In this document: positions 1-9,471 of the stretch, one piece after another
How the letters are laid out: each line of letters starts with the position of its first letter
Position numbering within the stretch: position 1 is the stretch's first letter
Assembly (NCBI GenBank): GCA_009840445.1
Contig: VXNS01000066.1
Coordinates: 32,782 to 96,781 of the forward strand
DNA: 64,000 bases
Reading direction: 5' to 3'
Source: Synechococcus sp. SB0662_bin_14
GTDB taxonomy: Bacteria; Cyanobacteriota; Cyanobacteriia; PCC-6307; Cyanobiaceae
The notes under the pieces: model-generated
Told to the model about the DNA's origin: nothing
What the model saw: the letters and a program-made list of their open reading frames with translations, nothing else
Databases searched by the model: none
Made by a program: the position numbers and the translations under genes

Positions 1-1
1 T

Positions 2-703
2 GGCCGGGACGTGATGGGGCTTTTGGACCCACGCCCTGGGGAGCGGGTGCTGGACCTGGGCTGTGGTGACGGCATACTCACCGCCCACATGGCCGCTTGC
101 GGCTGCAACGTGCTGGGGGTGGATCGGGATGCCGGCTTCGTGAAGGCGACACGGCAGCGTGGACTCTCTGCCGTGCAAGCGGACGCACGCCATTTGCTGG
201 GTCTGAAGCTATGGGCGGGAAGCTTTGATGCGGTGTTCTCCAACGCAGTGCTGCACTGGATTCCCGAAGCAGCAGCAGTGATTGCCAATGTGCGGCGCCT
301 GCTGCGGGACGGCGGTCGATTTGTGGGTGAGTTGGGCGGCGCTGGCAACATCGCCACGGTGCGGCAGGCCCTTCATCAGGCACTGCACTGCCACGGAATC
401 GATGCAGCGTCCCGGGATTCGTGGTTTTTTCCCACGGCTGATGGGTACCGCCACCTGCTGGAAGACCATGGGTTTCAGGTCACCGAGATCCGGTTGTTCC
501 CTCGTCCCACCCCGCTGCCGGGACCCCTCAGCCAGTGGCTGGACACCTTCGCGGCAACATTCCTGGATGGTCTGGATCCAGCAACGCGGCAGGCCGTTGT
601 GGATGAGGTGAGCAAGCGAACTGCTTCACGGCTCTGCAATGCCGATGGCCTGTGGACGGTGGATTACGTGCGGCTGCGTTTTCGGGCCGTCAAGTTAGGC
701 TGA
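2..703 (+). CDS. SAM-dependent class I methyltransferase (5' end cut by window edge)
   Basis: The reading frame is open from the first complete codon, so the true start lies upstream; a GTG at 11 is the first possible start inside the window. The visible part carries motif I of class I SAM methyltransferases (VLDLGCGDGILT) near its beginning, an acidic residue ending the second strand (GVDRD), and a post-motif region FDAVFSNAVLHWI typical of the trans-aconitate/UbiE-like Methyltransf_11/25 group. The C-terminal third is the usual helical lid. Substrate is not readable from sequence; the resemblance to trans-aconitate methyltransferases (LHWI motif) is only at family level. It ends 19 bases before ruvA on the same strand. 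Confidence 0.8.
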   Translation, partial: GRDVMGLLDPRPGERVLDLGCGDGILTAHMAACGCNVLGVDRDAGFVKATRQRGLSAVQADARHLLGLKLWAGSFDAVFSNAVLHWIPEAAAVIANVRRLLRDGGRFVGELGGAGNIATVRQALHQALHCHGIDAASRDSWFFPTADGYRHLLEDHGFQVTEIRLFPRPTPLPGPLSQWLDTFAATFLDGLDPATRQAVVDEVSKRTASRLCNADGLWTVDYVRLRFRAVKLG

Positions 704-722
704 TCCCAGGTTGAAATCGGCC

Positions 723-1391
723 ATGATTGGCTGGCTGGAAGGGGAGGTGCGCCAGTTCTGGCAGCGGGGCGCCCGCCAGGGGGTGTTGCTGGTGTGCCAT
801 GGCATCGGTTATGAGGTGGTGCTGCACCAGCGCTTCCACAGCCATGTGAGGGGACTGCCGCAGCGGTCGGATGGTCCCCGGCAACTGGCCCTGTTCACGC
901 ATCTGCAGGTGCGGGAGGACGGCTGGCTGCTCTTTGGCTTTGAGACCGACGCGGAGCGGGAGTTGTTTCGTGAACTCATCAGTGTCAGTGGCGTCGGCCC
1001 CCAACTGGCCCTCGGGTTGCTGGGGTTTTTCCCCTTGCCCGAGTTGGTGCAGACCCTGGTGCAGGCGGACCTGAAACGCCTCAGCCAGGCGCCGGGGGTG
1101 GGGCGCCGCAGTGCGGAGCGGTTGGCGGTGGAGTTGCGCCGCAAGCTGGCGGAGCGCTTTGGCCAAGGCGAGGAGGTGGCGCTGATGGATGCAGTGCCCC
1201 TGCCGGCAGGGGCACTGCGGCAGGACGTGGAGTTGACCCTGACGGCTTTGGGCTATGAACCCGGGGAGGTGCATCAGGCGCTGGCGGCCGTGGCGGTGGA
1301 CCAGGATGCGGAGAGCCAGGATGCCAGCCCGGAGGACTGGATCCGTGGCTGCCTGCGCTGGCTGGCCTGCCGCCAGCAAGGTCATGGGTGA
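723..1391 (+). CDS. ruvA: Holliday junction branch migration protein RuvA
   Basis: RuvA binds four-way DNA junctions as a tetramer and loads the RuvB motor during recombinational repair. The 222-residue product has the N-terminal OB-fold start MIGWLEGEV, two helix-hairpin-helix motifs (SGVGPQLALGLL and PGVGRRSAERLA, about residues 80-130), and the C-terminal RuvB-binding three-helix domain after a variable linker. The ATG at 723 is preferred over an in-frame TTG at 711 because the conserved MIG start matches the family. Length is close to the usual 190-220. ruvB is not in the window. The next gene, rpsO, follows after 47 bases, so the two may be cotranscribed. Confidence 0.95.
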   Translation: MIGWLEGEVRQFWQRGARQGVLLVCHGIGYEVVLHQRFHSHVRGLPQRSDGPRQLALFTHLQVREDGWLLFGFETDAERELFRELISVSGVGPQLALGLLGFFPLPELVQTLVQADLKRLSQAPGVGRRSAERLAVELRRKLAERFGQGEEVALMDAVPLPAGALRQDVELTLTALGYEPGEVHQALAAVAVDQDAESQDASPEDWIRGCLRWLACRQQGHG

Positions 1392-1438
1392 GGGTGAGCT
1401 ATGCTTTCACCTCAATCTCGTTTCACGTAAGGATTTCC

Positions 1439-1708
1439 ATGGCCCTCACGGTGGCCACGAAGCAGGCCCTGATTAACGACTACCAGATCCATGGCACGGA
1501 CACCGGCTCAGCGCCGGTGCAGGTGGCCATGCTGAGCGAGCGCATCAACCAGTTGAGCCGGCATCTGCAACGCAACAATCAGGATTACGCCTCCCGCCAA
1601 GGTCTGCTCAAGATGATTGGGCGCCGCAAACGACTGCTCAGCTACATCCGCCAGCGGGATGATGGGGCCTATCGGGAGTTGATCCAACGCCTGAAGCTCA
1701 GGGGCTAG
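1439..1708 (+). CDS. rpsO: 30S ribosomal protein S15
   Basis: An 89-residue protein matching S15 throughout: the conserved DTGSAPVQVAMLSERI helix, the LSRHLQ segment contacting the 16S rRNA three-way junction, and GRRKRLLSYI near the C-terminus. S15 is a primary binder of the 16S central domain and bridges to 23S rRNA. The frame is open further upstream (to 1388) but the conserved protein begins at ATG 1439. PAM68 starts only 4 bases after the stop, indicating an operon pairing of a ribosomal and a photosynthesis-assembly gene. Confidence 0.96.
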   Translation: MALTVATKQALINDYQIHGTDTGSAPVQVAMLSERINQLSRHLQRNNQDYASRQGLLKMIGRRKRLLSYIRQRDDGAYRELIQRLKLRG

Positions 1709-1712
1709 CTCC

Positions 1713-2153
1713 ATGGCAAAGGCTGCACCAGCTAAAGGATTTGGCGGATCGCAGGAGGCTGGGGGGGGGGCTTACAAGAGGACGGTTGAGAAAACACCTC
1801 CCCCGCAGAACTCGGCGGATAAAGCGACAACCCGCCGGTCTGCCATTCCCGACCATGTCTCCGGACGGATGGTGCGGCGTGTTCTCCTGCTGAGCGGAGT
1901 GCCCACCCTGTTGGCCATGGGGGTGTTTGTGCTCAGCTACGTGCTGATGAGCCAGGAGATCATGCGGATTGAGCCCATTGTCACCATTGGGGTGTCGGGC
2001 GTGTTTTTTGCGCTGGGCCTGTTGGGCCTCAGCTACGGGGTGCTATCCGCCAGTTGGGACGATGGGCCAGGTTCCCTTTTCGGGTTGGAGCAGTTTGGCA
2101 GAAACCTTCAACGGTTGCGTGCCTCACTGCGCACCACGAAACGGGATCGCTAA
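1713..2153 (+). CDS. PAM68 family photosystem II assembly protein (DUF3464)
   Basis: A 146-residue protein with a charged, glycine-rich cytoplasmic N-terminus (about 1-50), then two transmembrane helices (roughly residues 55-80 and 90-113) joined by a short loop, and a basic C-terminal tail rich in Arg/Lys. This is the architecture of PAM68, which in plants and cyanobacteria assists insertion of chlorophyll into CP47 and early PSII assembly at the ribosome-bound stage. The signature WDDGPGSLFGLEQF after the second helix fits the family. Tight spacing (4 bases) behind rpsO suggests cotranscription. The identification rests on architecture and recalled family sequence. Confidence 0.85.
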   Translation: MAKAAPAKGFGGSQEAGGGAYKRTVEKTPPPQNSADKATTRRSAIPDHVSGRMVRRVLLLSGVPTLLAMGVFVLSYVLMSQEIMRIEPIVTIGVSGVFFALGLLGLSYGVLSASWDDGPGSLFGLEQFGRNLQRLRASLRTTKRDR

Positions 2154-2176
2154 CGGCCTGGCGCCATGGACCCCTT

Positions 2177-2311
2177 TCAGCGCTGCTCCGACACTTGCTC
2201 GTTGCCCAGCTTCCTCTGCCGATAGGCCCAGTAGCCAGCGGCAACGACCACGGCCGCCAAGGGAACTGCGGTGAGCAAGAGCAGGATAGCTGCGGTGAAG
2301 TCTGTATACAT
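2177..2311 (-). CDS. small single-span membrane protein (44 aa)
   Basis: A short ORF starting MYTDFTAAIL followed by one hydrophobic helix (about residues 6-28) and a polar, charged tail (WAYRQRKLGNEQ). The positive-inside rule puts the tail in the cytoplasm. Its length and form resemble the one-helix subunits of photosystems or the cytochrome b6f complex, but I cannot match it to a named one (PsbX, PsbM, PsbN, PetG and PetM all differ). It lies between PAM68 (convergent, 23 bases apart) and dnaE. The frame extends upstream to 2365, so a longer form is possible. Function unknown. Confidence 0.5.
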   Translation of the reverse strand: MYTDFTAAILLLLTAVPLAAVVVAAGYWAYRQRKLGNEQVSEQR

Positions 2312-2430
2312 GGGAAATAGCCACGCAGGTTCACTCCCCATTTTGCCTTGCCACGCCCTGACCAAAGGGCTAGAGCAGTCCTTAGTCAGCTTTCTTGATT
2401 CATCGTTTCAGAGTCCGCTGGTGACTCCCC

Positions 2431-5400
2431 CTAAGCCAAGGACTTCATGAGGGGGCGGCACCGGGCCGCAAAGTGTGCCTGGTTCAGTGCCTTGACGGTT
2501 GCCTCGGAATCGCAGACACGAAACTGCTGGCCAACACGCACATAGCGGCGTCGAGAATTCTTGTCACGCAGCTCAAGGATCACCGGGCTTTTGGCTGGAA
2601 TCCGCTCCTGGCCGCTTTGGCCTTGCAGGCACGTGCGCAGCTTTGTCTGGTAGGCAAGATCACCGGCCTGTCGGGCCTCCAGGGTCACCAAAACCAGGTT
2701 GAGGTCCTCCACGACGGAGCAGTCGTCAATAATCAGTTGCACCTGCTCGTCACGGCGATCCACGGTGGCCCACAGCAACAAGCGGGTGTCCTCATTCAGG
2801 TATTGACCAAGCTGGGCGTAGGTTTTGGGGAACACCACCGCCTCACAGCTTCCGCTCAGATCCTCCACCGTCAACACCCCCATGGGGTCTCCTTTGCGGG
2901 TGGTGACCACCTTGAGGGCAGACACCATGACAATGGCACTCACCTTACGCTTGTCCGGTAACTGGTCCAGCTCGACAAGGCTGATGGGGGCCAGTAGGCG
3001 GGCGGGTTCCGACAGTGGTTTCAGGGGATGATCCGAGAGGTAAAAGCCCACAACCTCCTTTTCCAGCCGCAGTTTCCGACGCAGATCGTATTCTCGGGTG
3101 GCTGCGGCTTTGGGTGCGCTCTCCAGGTGGGTGGTGAGAGAGTCGGTGGAGGTGGAAGCAAGGTCAAAGATGTTGCCCTGGCCGCTGGCCCGATCCTTGG
3201 CCCGGTCGCTGGCCCAACTGACCACCAACTCCATATCAGCCGCCAACTGGGCCCGGTTGGCCTGGGGCTCAAGGGCGTCAAGGGCGCCACTGTGGATCAA
3301 GGCTTCCAGTGCCCGCTTGTTGAGCAAACCCATGGGCAATCGGTCACAAAGATCAGCCAGGGAACGGAAGGAGCCATCCTGGTTACGGCTGTTCAGGATT
3401 TGCTTGACGGCCCCTTCCCCCAAGTTTTTCACGGCACCCAGACCAAAGCGGATCCGCTGGCCAACGGGAGTGAAGTCCAAACCCGATTCATTGATATCGG
3501 GCCGTAAGACTTCAATGCCCATCGCAGTACAGTTGGCAATGTAACGCTGTACCTTGTCACTACTTCCCGAATTGACTGTCAGCAGGGCTGCCATGTAGGC
3601 AACAGGATAGTTGGCCTTGAGGTATGCTGTCTGATAGGTGACGGCACCGTAGGCGGCCGAATGACTCTTGTTAAAGCAATACTCAGCGAATAGAACCATC
3701 TGATCAAACAATTCACTGGCAATTCGTTTGTCTACGCCATGGTCTTTGGCTCCACTGATGAAGATGGTGCGGTGTTTTTCCATCTCGGCAATTTTCTTTT
3801 TGCCCATGGCCCGGCGCAGCAGGTCCGCCTGTCCCAGGGAGTATCCCGCCAGATCCTGAGCAATGCGCATGATCTGCTCCTGATAGACCATGATGCCGTA
3901 GGTCTCTTCCAGAATGGGCTGCAGCTTCCCATGGGCAACATGAGTGTCTTCGCGCCCATGCTTGCGGTTGATGAATTTGGGAATCAGCCCTGCGTCCAGT
4001 GGGCCAGGTCGGTAGAGGGCCAGGATAGAGGAGACATCTTCAAGCGAGGACGGCCGTAGATCACGCACAACCTGGCGCATGCCGCCGGACTCCAATTGGA
4101 AAATGCCTTCCAGATCCCCTTTAGACAACAAGTCATAGGTGATCTTGTCTTCCTGGGGGAGATTATAGAGATCCAGTTTGTCGCCTTGGGTTTGTTGAAT
4201 TAATTCCAGAGCTTTGTCGATCATGGTGAGGGTCTTCAGGCCCAGAAAATCCATCTTGAGAAGTCCCATGGATTCCACGTCGTCCATGGGGTATTGGGTA
4301 ATCACCTGACCTTCGTTACTGCGCTGCAGGGGCACAAGTTCATCAAGGGGATCCGCACCGATCACCACGCCAGCGGCATGGACGCCATAGGTTTTGTTGG
4401 TGCCCTCAATGCGGAGAGCCAGGTCAATCCAACGGCGAACTTTTTCATCTTTCTTGTATTTCTCTCGAAACTCTGGCGCTGGACTTTCGGCACTGATCAT
4501 GGCTTTAAGCTTTGCAGGTTTTCCACGAACCACAGGGATCAACTTCGCCAGCCGGTCGGCTTCCCCGTAGGATATATCCAGAACCCGGGCCACATCCTTG
4601 AGGACAGCTTTGGACGTCATGCGGTTGAACGTGATGATTTGCGCCACACGATCCTCTCCATACAACTTGGTGACATAGTCAATCACCTCGCTGCGGCGTT
4701 CAATACAGAAGTCTGTATCAATATCAGGCATGGATTTGCGTTCAGGATTCAGAAAACGTTCAAAGAGAAGGCCATGATACACTGGGTCAATGTTGGTGAT
4801 TTCCAGGGCAAAAGCCACGAGAGATCCTGCTGCCGAGCCTCGGCCAGGACCCACGGAAATCCCTCGAAGGCGCGCAAAGCGAATGTAGTCCCACACCACC
4901 AGGAAGTAGGTGGGGAATCCCATGCGTTCAATGATGTCCAACTCCCGTCCCAGCCGCTCCGCGTAGGTGCTGTGCTGGGAGACAACGGCATCCCAATTGG
5001 GCTGCTGAAGACGCTGCTGAAGACCATCACGGCTCACTTGGCGGAGATGGTCAATGGGCCTGGCCTGCTCCGGTAAATGGGGGAAATCAGGCATCCGGCA
5101 TTTGCCAAGAATATCGTAGTCTTCCACCTTGTCGGCCACGGCCAAGGTGTTGGCCAAGGCCCGCTCAATTACCTGTGGCTCCAGGTGATCTTGAAACAGG
5201 CAGGCCATCTCTTCTGGAGATTTGAGATACTCTGTTCCTGTATAACGGAGCCGTTTCTCGTCTGTCACCATCTTGCCGGTAAGAACGCAGAGTAAGGTGT
5301 CATGGGCTTCCACGTCTTGATTGCTGAGATAATGGGCATCGTTTGTGGCAATGATTTCAATGCCAAGCTCCTGGGCAATTTTGACAATCTGTGTGTTCAC

Positions 5401-5961
5401 GGTTCTATCTTCATGGGAACCATGGTCCTGGATTTCCAAGTAGAAGTCCTCGCCAAAGCAATCCCGGTACCAGGTGGCCACTTGGCGGGCCACGTCCAAT
5501 CGCCCCCGCAAAATCGCCTGCGGGATTTCGCCGCCAAGACACGCCGTGGCAATGATCAGTCCTTCCTTATGCTTTTTCAATAAGTCTTTATCAATACAGG
5601 GTCGGCTAAAAATTCCTCTGCCACGCATTCCTTGTAAATGACTGATGCTGGTTAGCTTAACCAGATTACGGTAGCCTTGATCGTTCTTTGCTAGAACAAC
5701 TAAATGGTAGCGCCGCTCTCGCTTTTCTTGTGGTGCTGTTATAGAGCCGTTCATGATATACATTTCATTGCCGATAATGGGCTTGATGCCCTCTTGGTGG
5801 CAAAGTTTTAGTAACTCAATGGCGCCATACATCACCCCATGGTCGGTGAGGGCCAAGGCGGGCATCTGCAACGCCTTGGCACGGGCTACCAACTGGGGCA
5901 GTTGGGAGGCTCCGTCCAGGAGGCTGTAGTCACTGTGGTTGTGTAGTGCAACGAAGCTCAT
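2431..5961 (-). CDS. dnaE: DNA polymerase III subunit alpha
   Basis: Replicative polymerase of the C family, 1176 residues from the chosen ATG. The N-terminal PHP domain begins [18 protein letters not shown] (residues about 4-20), with further His/Asp motifs ([12 protein letters not shown]). The polymerase palm follows with the catalytic PDIDTDF motif near residue 410, then the fingers, tandem helix-hairpin-helix and C-terminal OB fold ([12 protein letters not shown]). It is a DnaE1-type intact chain with no intein, unlike some cyanobacteria whose dnaE is split by an intein. ATG 5961 is preferred to an upstream in-frame start at 6045 because the family begins at [13 protein letters not shown]92 is divergent. 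Confidence 0.97.
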   Translation of the reverse strand: MSFVALHNHSDYSLLDGASQLPQLVARAKALQMPALALTDHGVMYGAIELLKLCHQEGIKPIIGNEMYIMNGSITAPQEKRERRYHLVVLAKNDQGYRNLVKLTSISHLQGMRGRGIFSRPCIDKDLLKKHKEGLIIATACLGGEIPQAILRGRLDVARQVATWYRDCFGEDFYLEIQDHGSHEDRTVNTQIVKIAQELGIEIIATNDAHYLSNQDVEAHDTLLCVLTGKMVTDEKRLRYTGTEYLKSPEEMACLFQDHLEPQVIERALANTLAVADKVEDYDILGKCRMPDFPHLPEQARPIDHLRQVSRDGLQQRLQQPNWDAVVSQHSTYAERLGRELDIIERMGFPTYFLVVWDYIRFARLRGISVGPGRGSAAGSLVAFALEITNIDPVYHGLLFERFLNPERKSMPDIDTDFCIERRSEVIDYVTKLYGEDRVAQIITFNRMTSKAVLKDVARVLDISYGEADRLAKLIPVVRGKPAKLKAMISAESPAPEFREKYKKDEKVRRWIDLALRIEGTNKTYGVHAAGVVIGADPLDELVPLQRSNEGQVITQYPMDDVESMGLLKMDFLGLKTLTMIDKALELIQQTQGDKLDLYNLPQEDKITYDLLSKGDLEGIFQLESGGMRQVVRDLRPSSLEDVSSILALYRPGPLDAGLIPKFINRKHGREDTHVAHGKLQPILEETYGIMVYQEQIMRIAQDLAGYSLGQADLLRRAMGKKKIAEMEKHRTIFISGAKDHGVDKRIASELFDQMVLFAEYCFNKSHSAAYGAVTYQTAYLKANYPVAYMAALLTVNSGSSDKVQRYIANCTAMGIEVLRPDINESGLDFTPVGQRIRFGLGAVKNLGEGAVKQILNSRNQDGSFRSLADLCDRLPMGLLNKRALEALIHSGALDALEPQANRAQLAADMELVVSWASDRAKDRASGQGNIFDLASTSTDSLTTHLESAPKAAATREYDLRRKLRLEKEVVGFYLSDHPLKPLSEPARLLAPISLVELDQLPDKRKVSAIVMVSALKVVTTRKGDPMGVLTVEDLSGSCEAVVFPKTYAQLGQYLNEDTRLLLWATVDRRDEQVQLIIDDCSVVEDLNLVLVTLEARQAGDLAYQTKLRTCLQGQSGQERIPAKSPVILELRDKNSRRRYVRVGQQFRVCDSEATVKALNQAHFAARCRPLMKSLA

Positions 5962-6043
5962 ACCAAGCGCTGCATAGGCCCAGGAATCGTAGGGCCAATC
6001 ACGGGAGCGGGCACCAGTGGCCGCCAGCCGTAAAACTGTCCCC

Positions 6044-6859
6044 ATGCCATGGACTGACGGGATGCCGATTCACCCCACGGCAGCCCTGTACATTGACCCC
6101 ATGGTCTGGGTTGCATCTCTTGATCCCTGGTGGGTGGGCCTGCTGGTCAACGGGGTGCTCATCCTTCTGCTCCATCGCCTGCCGGTTCTCACCGCACCAG
6201 GCTGGATCCATGGGGGGGTGTTGGGCACCATGCTTTGGGGAACCATGGGCTGGCCCGGCTGGCTCACCGCTGTTCTTTATCTGGCATCGGGTTCAGCAGT
6301 GACCCGCCTCGGCCTCAAGGGTAAGCAGGCGCTCCGGTTGGCGGAAGCCCGCGGTGGGCGCCGGGGCCCAGGCAACCTTTGGGGATCCGCGGCAACGGGC
6401 TTGAGCCTGGCCGTGCTCACGTCCGTGGCGCCTGGGGCAACACCTCTGCTGACCCTGGGCTTTGTGGCCAGTTTCGCCGCCAAGCTGGGGGACACGTGTG
6501 GCAGTGAAATTGGCAAGCGCTGGGGGGGACGCACCCTGCTGATCACCAATCTCCAGCCGGTGCCGGCAGGGACGGAGGGGGCCGTCACCATCACCGGTAC
6601 GGTCGCTGGCGTGGTGGCCATTGTCCTGTATGGGGCCCTGGCCCTGGCCCTGCTGAAGCCGCCCATTGGCCCTGGCCTCCTGGGACAGCTTGTGCTCCTG
6701 ACTGCGGTAGCCACCATGGCCACCATGGTGGAAAGCTGGATTGGGGCCACATGGCAGGGGCGCGTGACGTGGCTCACCAACGAGCTTGTCAACGCTGCCC
6801 TCACCATGGTGGCGGCCCTACTGGCCATGGGCGTGGCGGTGGGCATGGGCTGGCGTTGA
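6044..6859 (+). CDS. DUF92/TIGR00297 membrane protein, VTE6-like prenyl-phosphate kinase
   Basis: A polytopic membrane protein with about six hydrophobic segments and the family hallmark [14 protein letters not shown] (about 160 residues in) followed by [16 protein letters not shown]92 contains plant VTE6, which phosphorylates phytyl phosphate to phytyl diphosphate for tocopherol and phylloquinone salvage; the same role here is inference, but it would fit with menB/menD in this window. Several starts are possible (6044, 6059, 6098); the first helix begins around the last. The 3' end overlaps the convergent sigma factor gene by 42 bases. Confidence 0.82.
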   Translation: MPWTDGMPIHPTAALYIDPMVWVASLDPWWVGLLVNGVLILLLHRLPVLTAPGWIHGGVLGTMLWGTMGWPGWLTAVLYLASGSAVTRLGLKGKQALRLAEARGGRRGPGNLWGSAATGLSLAVLTSVAPGATPLLTLGFVASFAAKLGDTCGSEIGKRWGGRTLLITNLQPVPAGTEGAVTITGTVAGVVAIVLYGALALALLKPPIGPGLLGQLVLLTAVATMATMVESWIGATWQGRVTWLTNELVNAALTMVAALLAMGVAVGMGWR

Positions 6860-7696
6860 TGGGCAGCGCTTCCGTGGTGGCTGCGGGTAGGCAGGTTCAG
6901 CCACCACGGGCTTGAGTTGATCCTGAAGCTGCTGCAGGGTGTTATGAAGCCGTCGGCTGATCACCCGCATACTGACCCCTTCCCGGTGCGCCAGTTCCCG
7001 ATGGCTGAGTCCGTCAAAAACGCGCCACCTGAGGAGCCGCTGAGCATCAGCCCCCAAGCAAGCAACGAAATCGTGCAGATGAGCATACAGTTCAGAGGGG
7101 TCTTCCTCCTGGGGCTCCGTAGACAGCGTCTCCGCCAGCCGCAGGGTTTCCCGCTCGTCTTCCAAGGCGCCCATGTGCTGATCCAGGCTGTAGACCCACA
7201 GACTGCGCTTGGCCTGACAGGCTTGCTGCCATCGCATGGGGGTGGTCTCCAGCGCTGCACAAAGCTCCGACTCCGTGGGATACCGCCCCGAGGCGTTGGC
7301 CATGGCCGCCTGGAATTTGGCGCCCCGGGCATGGAGTTCCAGCAAGCGGCGCGAGACGCGAATGAGGCTCACATGGTCCCTGAGATAGTGAAGAATCTCG
7401 CCACGGATCAGTGGAACGGCAAAGGAGCTGAAGGCATAGCCGGTGCCGGGATCAAAGCGCTCCACAGCCTTGATTAACCCCAGGTGGCCAATCTGGACCA
7501 ACTCGTCAAAGTCCAGACTGCAACGATGCACCATGCGACCAGCCACCTGCCGAACCAGACGGCCATTCATTTCAACAATGCGATTGCGTAGATAAGTTGG
7601 TTCATATGTATTATGATCTTGACAGCGGCTTTGAATTAATGCGGTAAACAGTTGACGTGTTTCCGTGACAATGTCAGGCGTCTCGTGGGATGGCAT
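6818..7696 (-). CDS. type 3 (SigF-like) RNA polymerase sigma factor
   Basis: A 292-residue sigma-70 family protein lacking region 1. Region 2 contains the core-binding stretch LDFDELVQIGHLGLIKAVER and the -10 recognition helix (FSSFAVPLIRGEILHYLRD); region 3 follows (LIRVSRRLLELHARG), and region 4 is a helix-turn-helix at about 225-255 (LSHRELAHREGVSMRVISRR). The absence of region 1.1/1.2 and the divergent region 4 fit group 3 factors of cyanobacteria, whose known members control motility, pilus or stress genes. A His/Pro/Arg-rich tail (last 25 residues) is unusual. The 3' end overlaps the convergent DUF92 gene. Confidence 0.88.
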   Translation of the reverse strand: MPSHETPDIVTETRQLFTALIQSRCQDHNTYEPTYLRNRIVEMNGRLVRQVAGRMVHRCSLDFDELVQIGHLGLIKAVERFDPGTGYAFSSFAVPLIRGEILHYLRDHVSLIRVSRRLLELHARGAKFQAAMANASGRYPTESELCAALETTPMRWQQACQAKRSLWVYSLDQHMGALEDERETLRLAETLSTEPQEEDPSELYAHLHDFVACLGADAQRLLRWRVFDGLSHRELAHREGVSMRVISRRLHNTLQQLQDQLKPVVAEPAYPQPPRKRCPSTPAHAHRHAHGQ

Positions 7697-7805
7697 TAGA
7701 ATTACGCAAGCCCATTTACGCTCTACGAATTCAAGACCAACGGCATCCTCCTAAATACTGAAACTTCGTCCTCCAAAAGATGGATTTCCACCTTGGATTT
7801 CCTCC

Positions 7806-8972
7806 CTAGAGCCCAGTCAGAAACGTCTGCAGACGTTCCAAGCCGTGTTTCAAAGTGGCCATGTCCGTGGCGAAGGAGAGGCGGACAGTGTGGTCGTCTC
7901 CAAAAGCGGCGCCGGGCACGATGGCCACGCCGGCCTCCGCCAGAAGCCGCTCGCAAAACACAACGGAACCCAGTTTGGTGGCGGCAATGTTGAGAAAGGC
8001 GTAGAAGGCGCCCTGTGGCTCCAGGCCATGGACGTGCTCCATGGAGGCCATGGCCTGGAGCACCAGGCGGCGGCGCTGGGCAAAGGCCGCCACCATGGTG
8101 TGGACGCACTCCCGTGAGCCGTTCAGCGCCGCCAGGCCCCCATATTGCACAAAGCTGCACACGTTGCTGGTGCTTTGGCTCTGGAGCGCCACGGCTTTGC
8201 CCAAGACGGGTTGGGGACCCGCCAGATAACCCAGCCGCCAGCCCGTCATGGCCCAATTCTTGGAAAAACCGTTGACCACAAAGGTGCGCTCGGCCAAGTC
8301 CGGGGCCACGGCGCCAAAACTCACGTGACGGTTGTGGTCGTAGAGGATGTATTCATAGATTTCGTCACTGACCACCGCCACCTGGGGATGCTGGCGCAGC
8401 ACGCTGGCCAGCTCCGCCAGGGCCTGCTCCGGATAGACTGTGCCCGTCGGGTTGGTGGGGCTGTTGAGCACCAGCAGCCGGGTGCGGGGCGTGATGGCCG
8501 CCGCCAAGGCTGTAGCGCCAAGCTGGTGGTTCTCCTCCTGGCGGGTGGGAACAATCACGCTACGGCCCCCGGCCAGGTGGACCATGGGGGGATAGCTGAG
8601 CCAGTAGGGCGCCGGAAGAATTACCTCGTCACCGGGATCCAGCAGCACCTGGAACAGGGTGTACAGCGCCTGCTTGGCCCCGTTGCTGACCATGATTTCA
8701 CCAGGGCCGTAGGTCAGCTTGTTGTCCTGTTGCAGCTTGTTGGCGATGGCCTCCCTCAGGGCGGGCTCCCCCGCCGCTGGGCCGTAGCGGGTGTGGCCAG
8801 CCCCCATGGCCTCTTCAGCGGCCCTGCAGATGAAGGACGGCGTCGCAAAATCCGGCTCACCGGTGCTGAGGCTACAAACGTCCTCCCCCTGCTGCTGTAG
8901 GTCACGGGCCTTGGCGCTGATGGCCAAAGTGAGGGAAGGCCGGAGTTGTTGGGCCCTCTCGGCAAATTTCAT
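7806..8972 (-). CDS. aspC: aspartate aminotransferase (class I PLP enzyme)
   Basis: Fold-type I aminotransferase of 388 residues. Substrate and cofactor motifs are visible: GEPDFATP near the start (aspartate-binding loop), RYGPAAGEPALREAI, SNGAKQALYTL binding PLP phosphate, NSPTNPTGTVY, SDEIYEYILYD, and the Schiff-base lysine in NGFSKNWAMTGWRLGYLAG (around residue 235); R in VRLSFA near the end binds the alpha-carboxylate. These fit the Ib-type aspartate/prephenate transaminases of cyanobacteria. ATG 8972 was chosen because the conserved MKFAERAQQLRPS start is there, although the frame is open to 9110, overlapping the divergent VOC gene. Confidence 0.9.
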   Translation of the reverse strand: MKFAERAQQLRPSLTLAISAKARDLQQQGEDVCSLSTGEPDFATPSFICRAAEEAMGAGHTRYGPAAGEPALREAIANKLQQDNKLTYGPGEIMVSNGAKQALYTLFQVLLDPGDEVILPAPYWLSYPPMVHLAGGRSVIVPTRQEENHQLGATALAAAITPRTRLLVLNSPTNPTGTVYPEQALAELASVLRQHPQVAVVSDEIYEYILYDHNRHVSFGAVAPDLAERTFVVNGFSKNWAMTGWRLGYLAGPQPVLGKAVALQSQSTSNVCSFVQYGGLAALNGSRECVHTMVAAFAQRRRLVLQAMASMEHVHGLEPQGAFYAFLNIAATKLGSVVFCERLLAEAGVAIVPGAAFGDDHTVRLSFATDMATLKHGLERLQTFLTGL

Positions 8973-9033
8973 GCGTTTTCGCGACCACGTCTCGTGACAC
9001 CTTTTGCGAGTGTAATCCAGCTCCCCCGCCGTC

Positions 9034-9462
9034 ATGGAGTCATCCATGGTTGACCAGGACCGCTCCGATGGGATAGCGCCACGCTGCTGCTTGGTGCTGG
9101 CCAGCGACAACCCCTGGCGCCTGGCCGGCTTTTACACAGATCTTGTGGGCGGTGAGTCCGCCACCGTTGTTCCAGCTATTCAAGGAGACGCCGTTACCAT
9201 CCATCTCCCCACGGGGATGGACATGGTGTTGTATCGCCCTTCACGCCAGCACCCCCAACCTCGGCAGACCGGTGGCCTGGCCCTCTGTCTGCGTTGCGCC
9301 GATTTGGAGTACACACGCCAACGGGCCATGGCCCTGGGGGGGCGGGTGCTGGATCCCGTCCGTGAGGAGTCCTTCGGTCGGGAGCAATGGCTGCTGGATC
9401 CCGAGGGCAACCCCGTGCTGTTGTGGGCGGCCCCCGCAGAACCCAGGGGCCGCCCAGCCTAA
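9034..9462 (+). CDS. VOC (glyoxalase/bleomycin resistance fold) protein
   Basis: A 142-residue single-domain protein with the two beta-alpha-beta-beta-beta modules of the vicinal oxygen chelate fold: DNPWRLAGFYTDLVGGE (module 1) and CLRCADLEYTRQRAMALGGRVLDPV ... FGREQWLLDPEGNPVLLW (module 2). The ending LLDPEGNPVLLW is highly characteristic. The substrate cannot be inferred; many cyanobacterial members are uncharacterised. It is divergent from aspC and ends 9 bases before the uracil-DNA glycosylase gene on the same strand. Start could also be ATG 9046. Confidence 0.8.
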   Translation: MESSMVDQDRSDGIAPRCCLVLASDNPWRLAGFYTDLVGGESATVVPAIQGDAVTIHLPTGMDMVLYRPSRQHPQPRQTGGLALCLRCADLEYTRQRAMALGGRVLDPVREESFGREQWLLDPEGNPVLLWAAPAEPRGRPA

Positions 9463-9471
9463 ACTGGGTCC

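Noticed and set aside
4294-5076. 260-codon plus-strand frame in dnaE
   Set aside because: Antisense to a well-conserved polymerase region; no recognisable domain.
7723-8256. 177-codon minus-strand frame overlapping aspC
   Set aside because: Alternate frame of the aminotransferase gene, which is intact.
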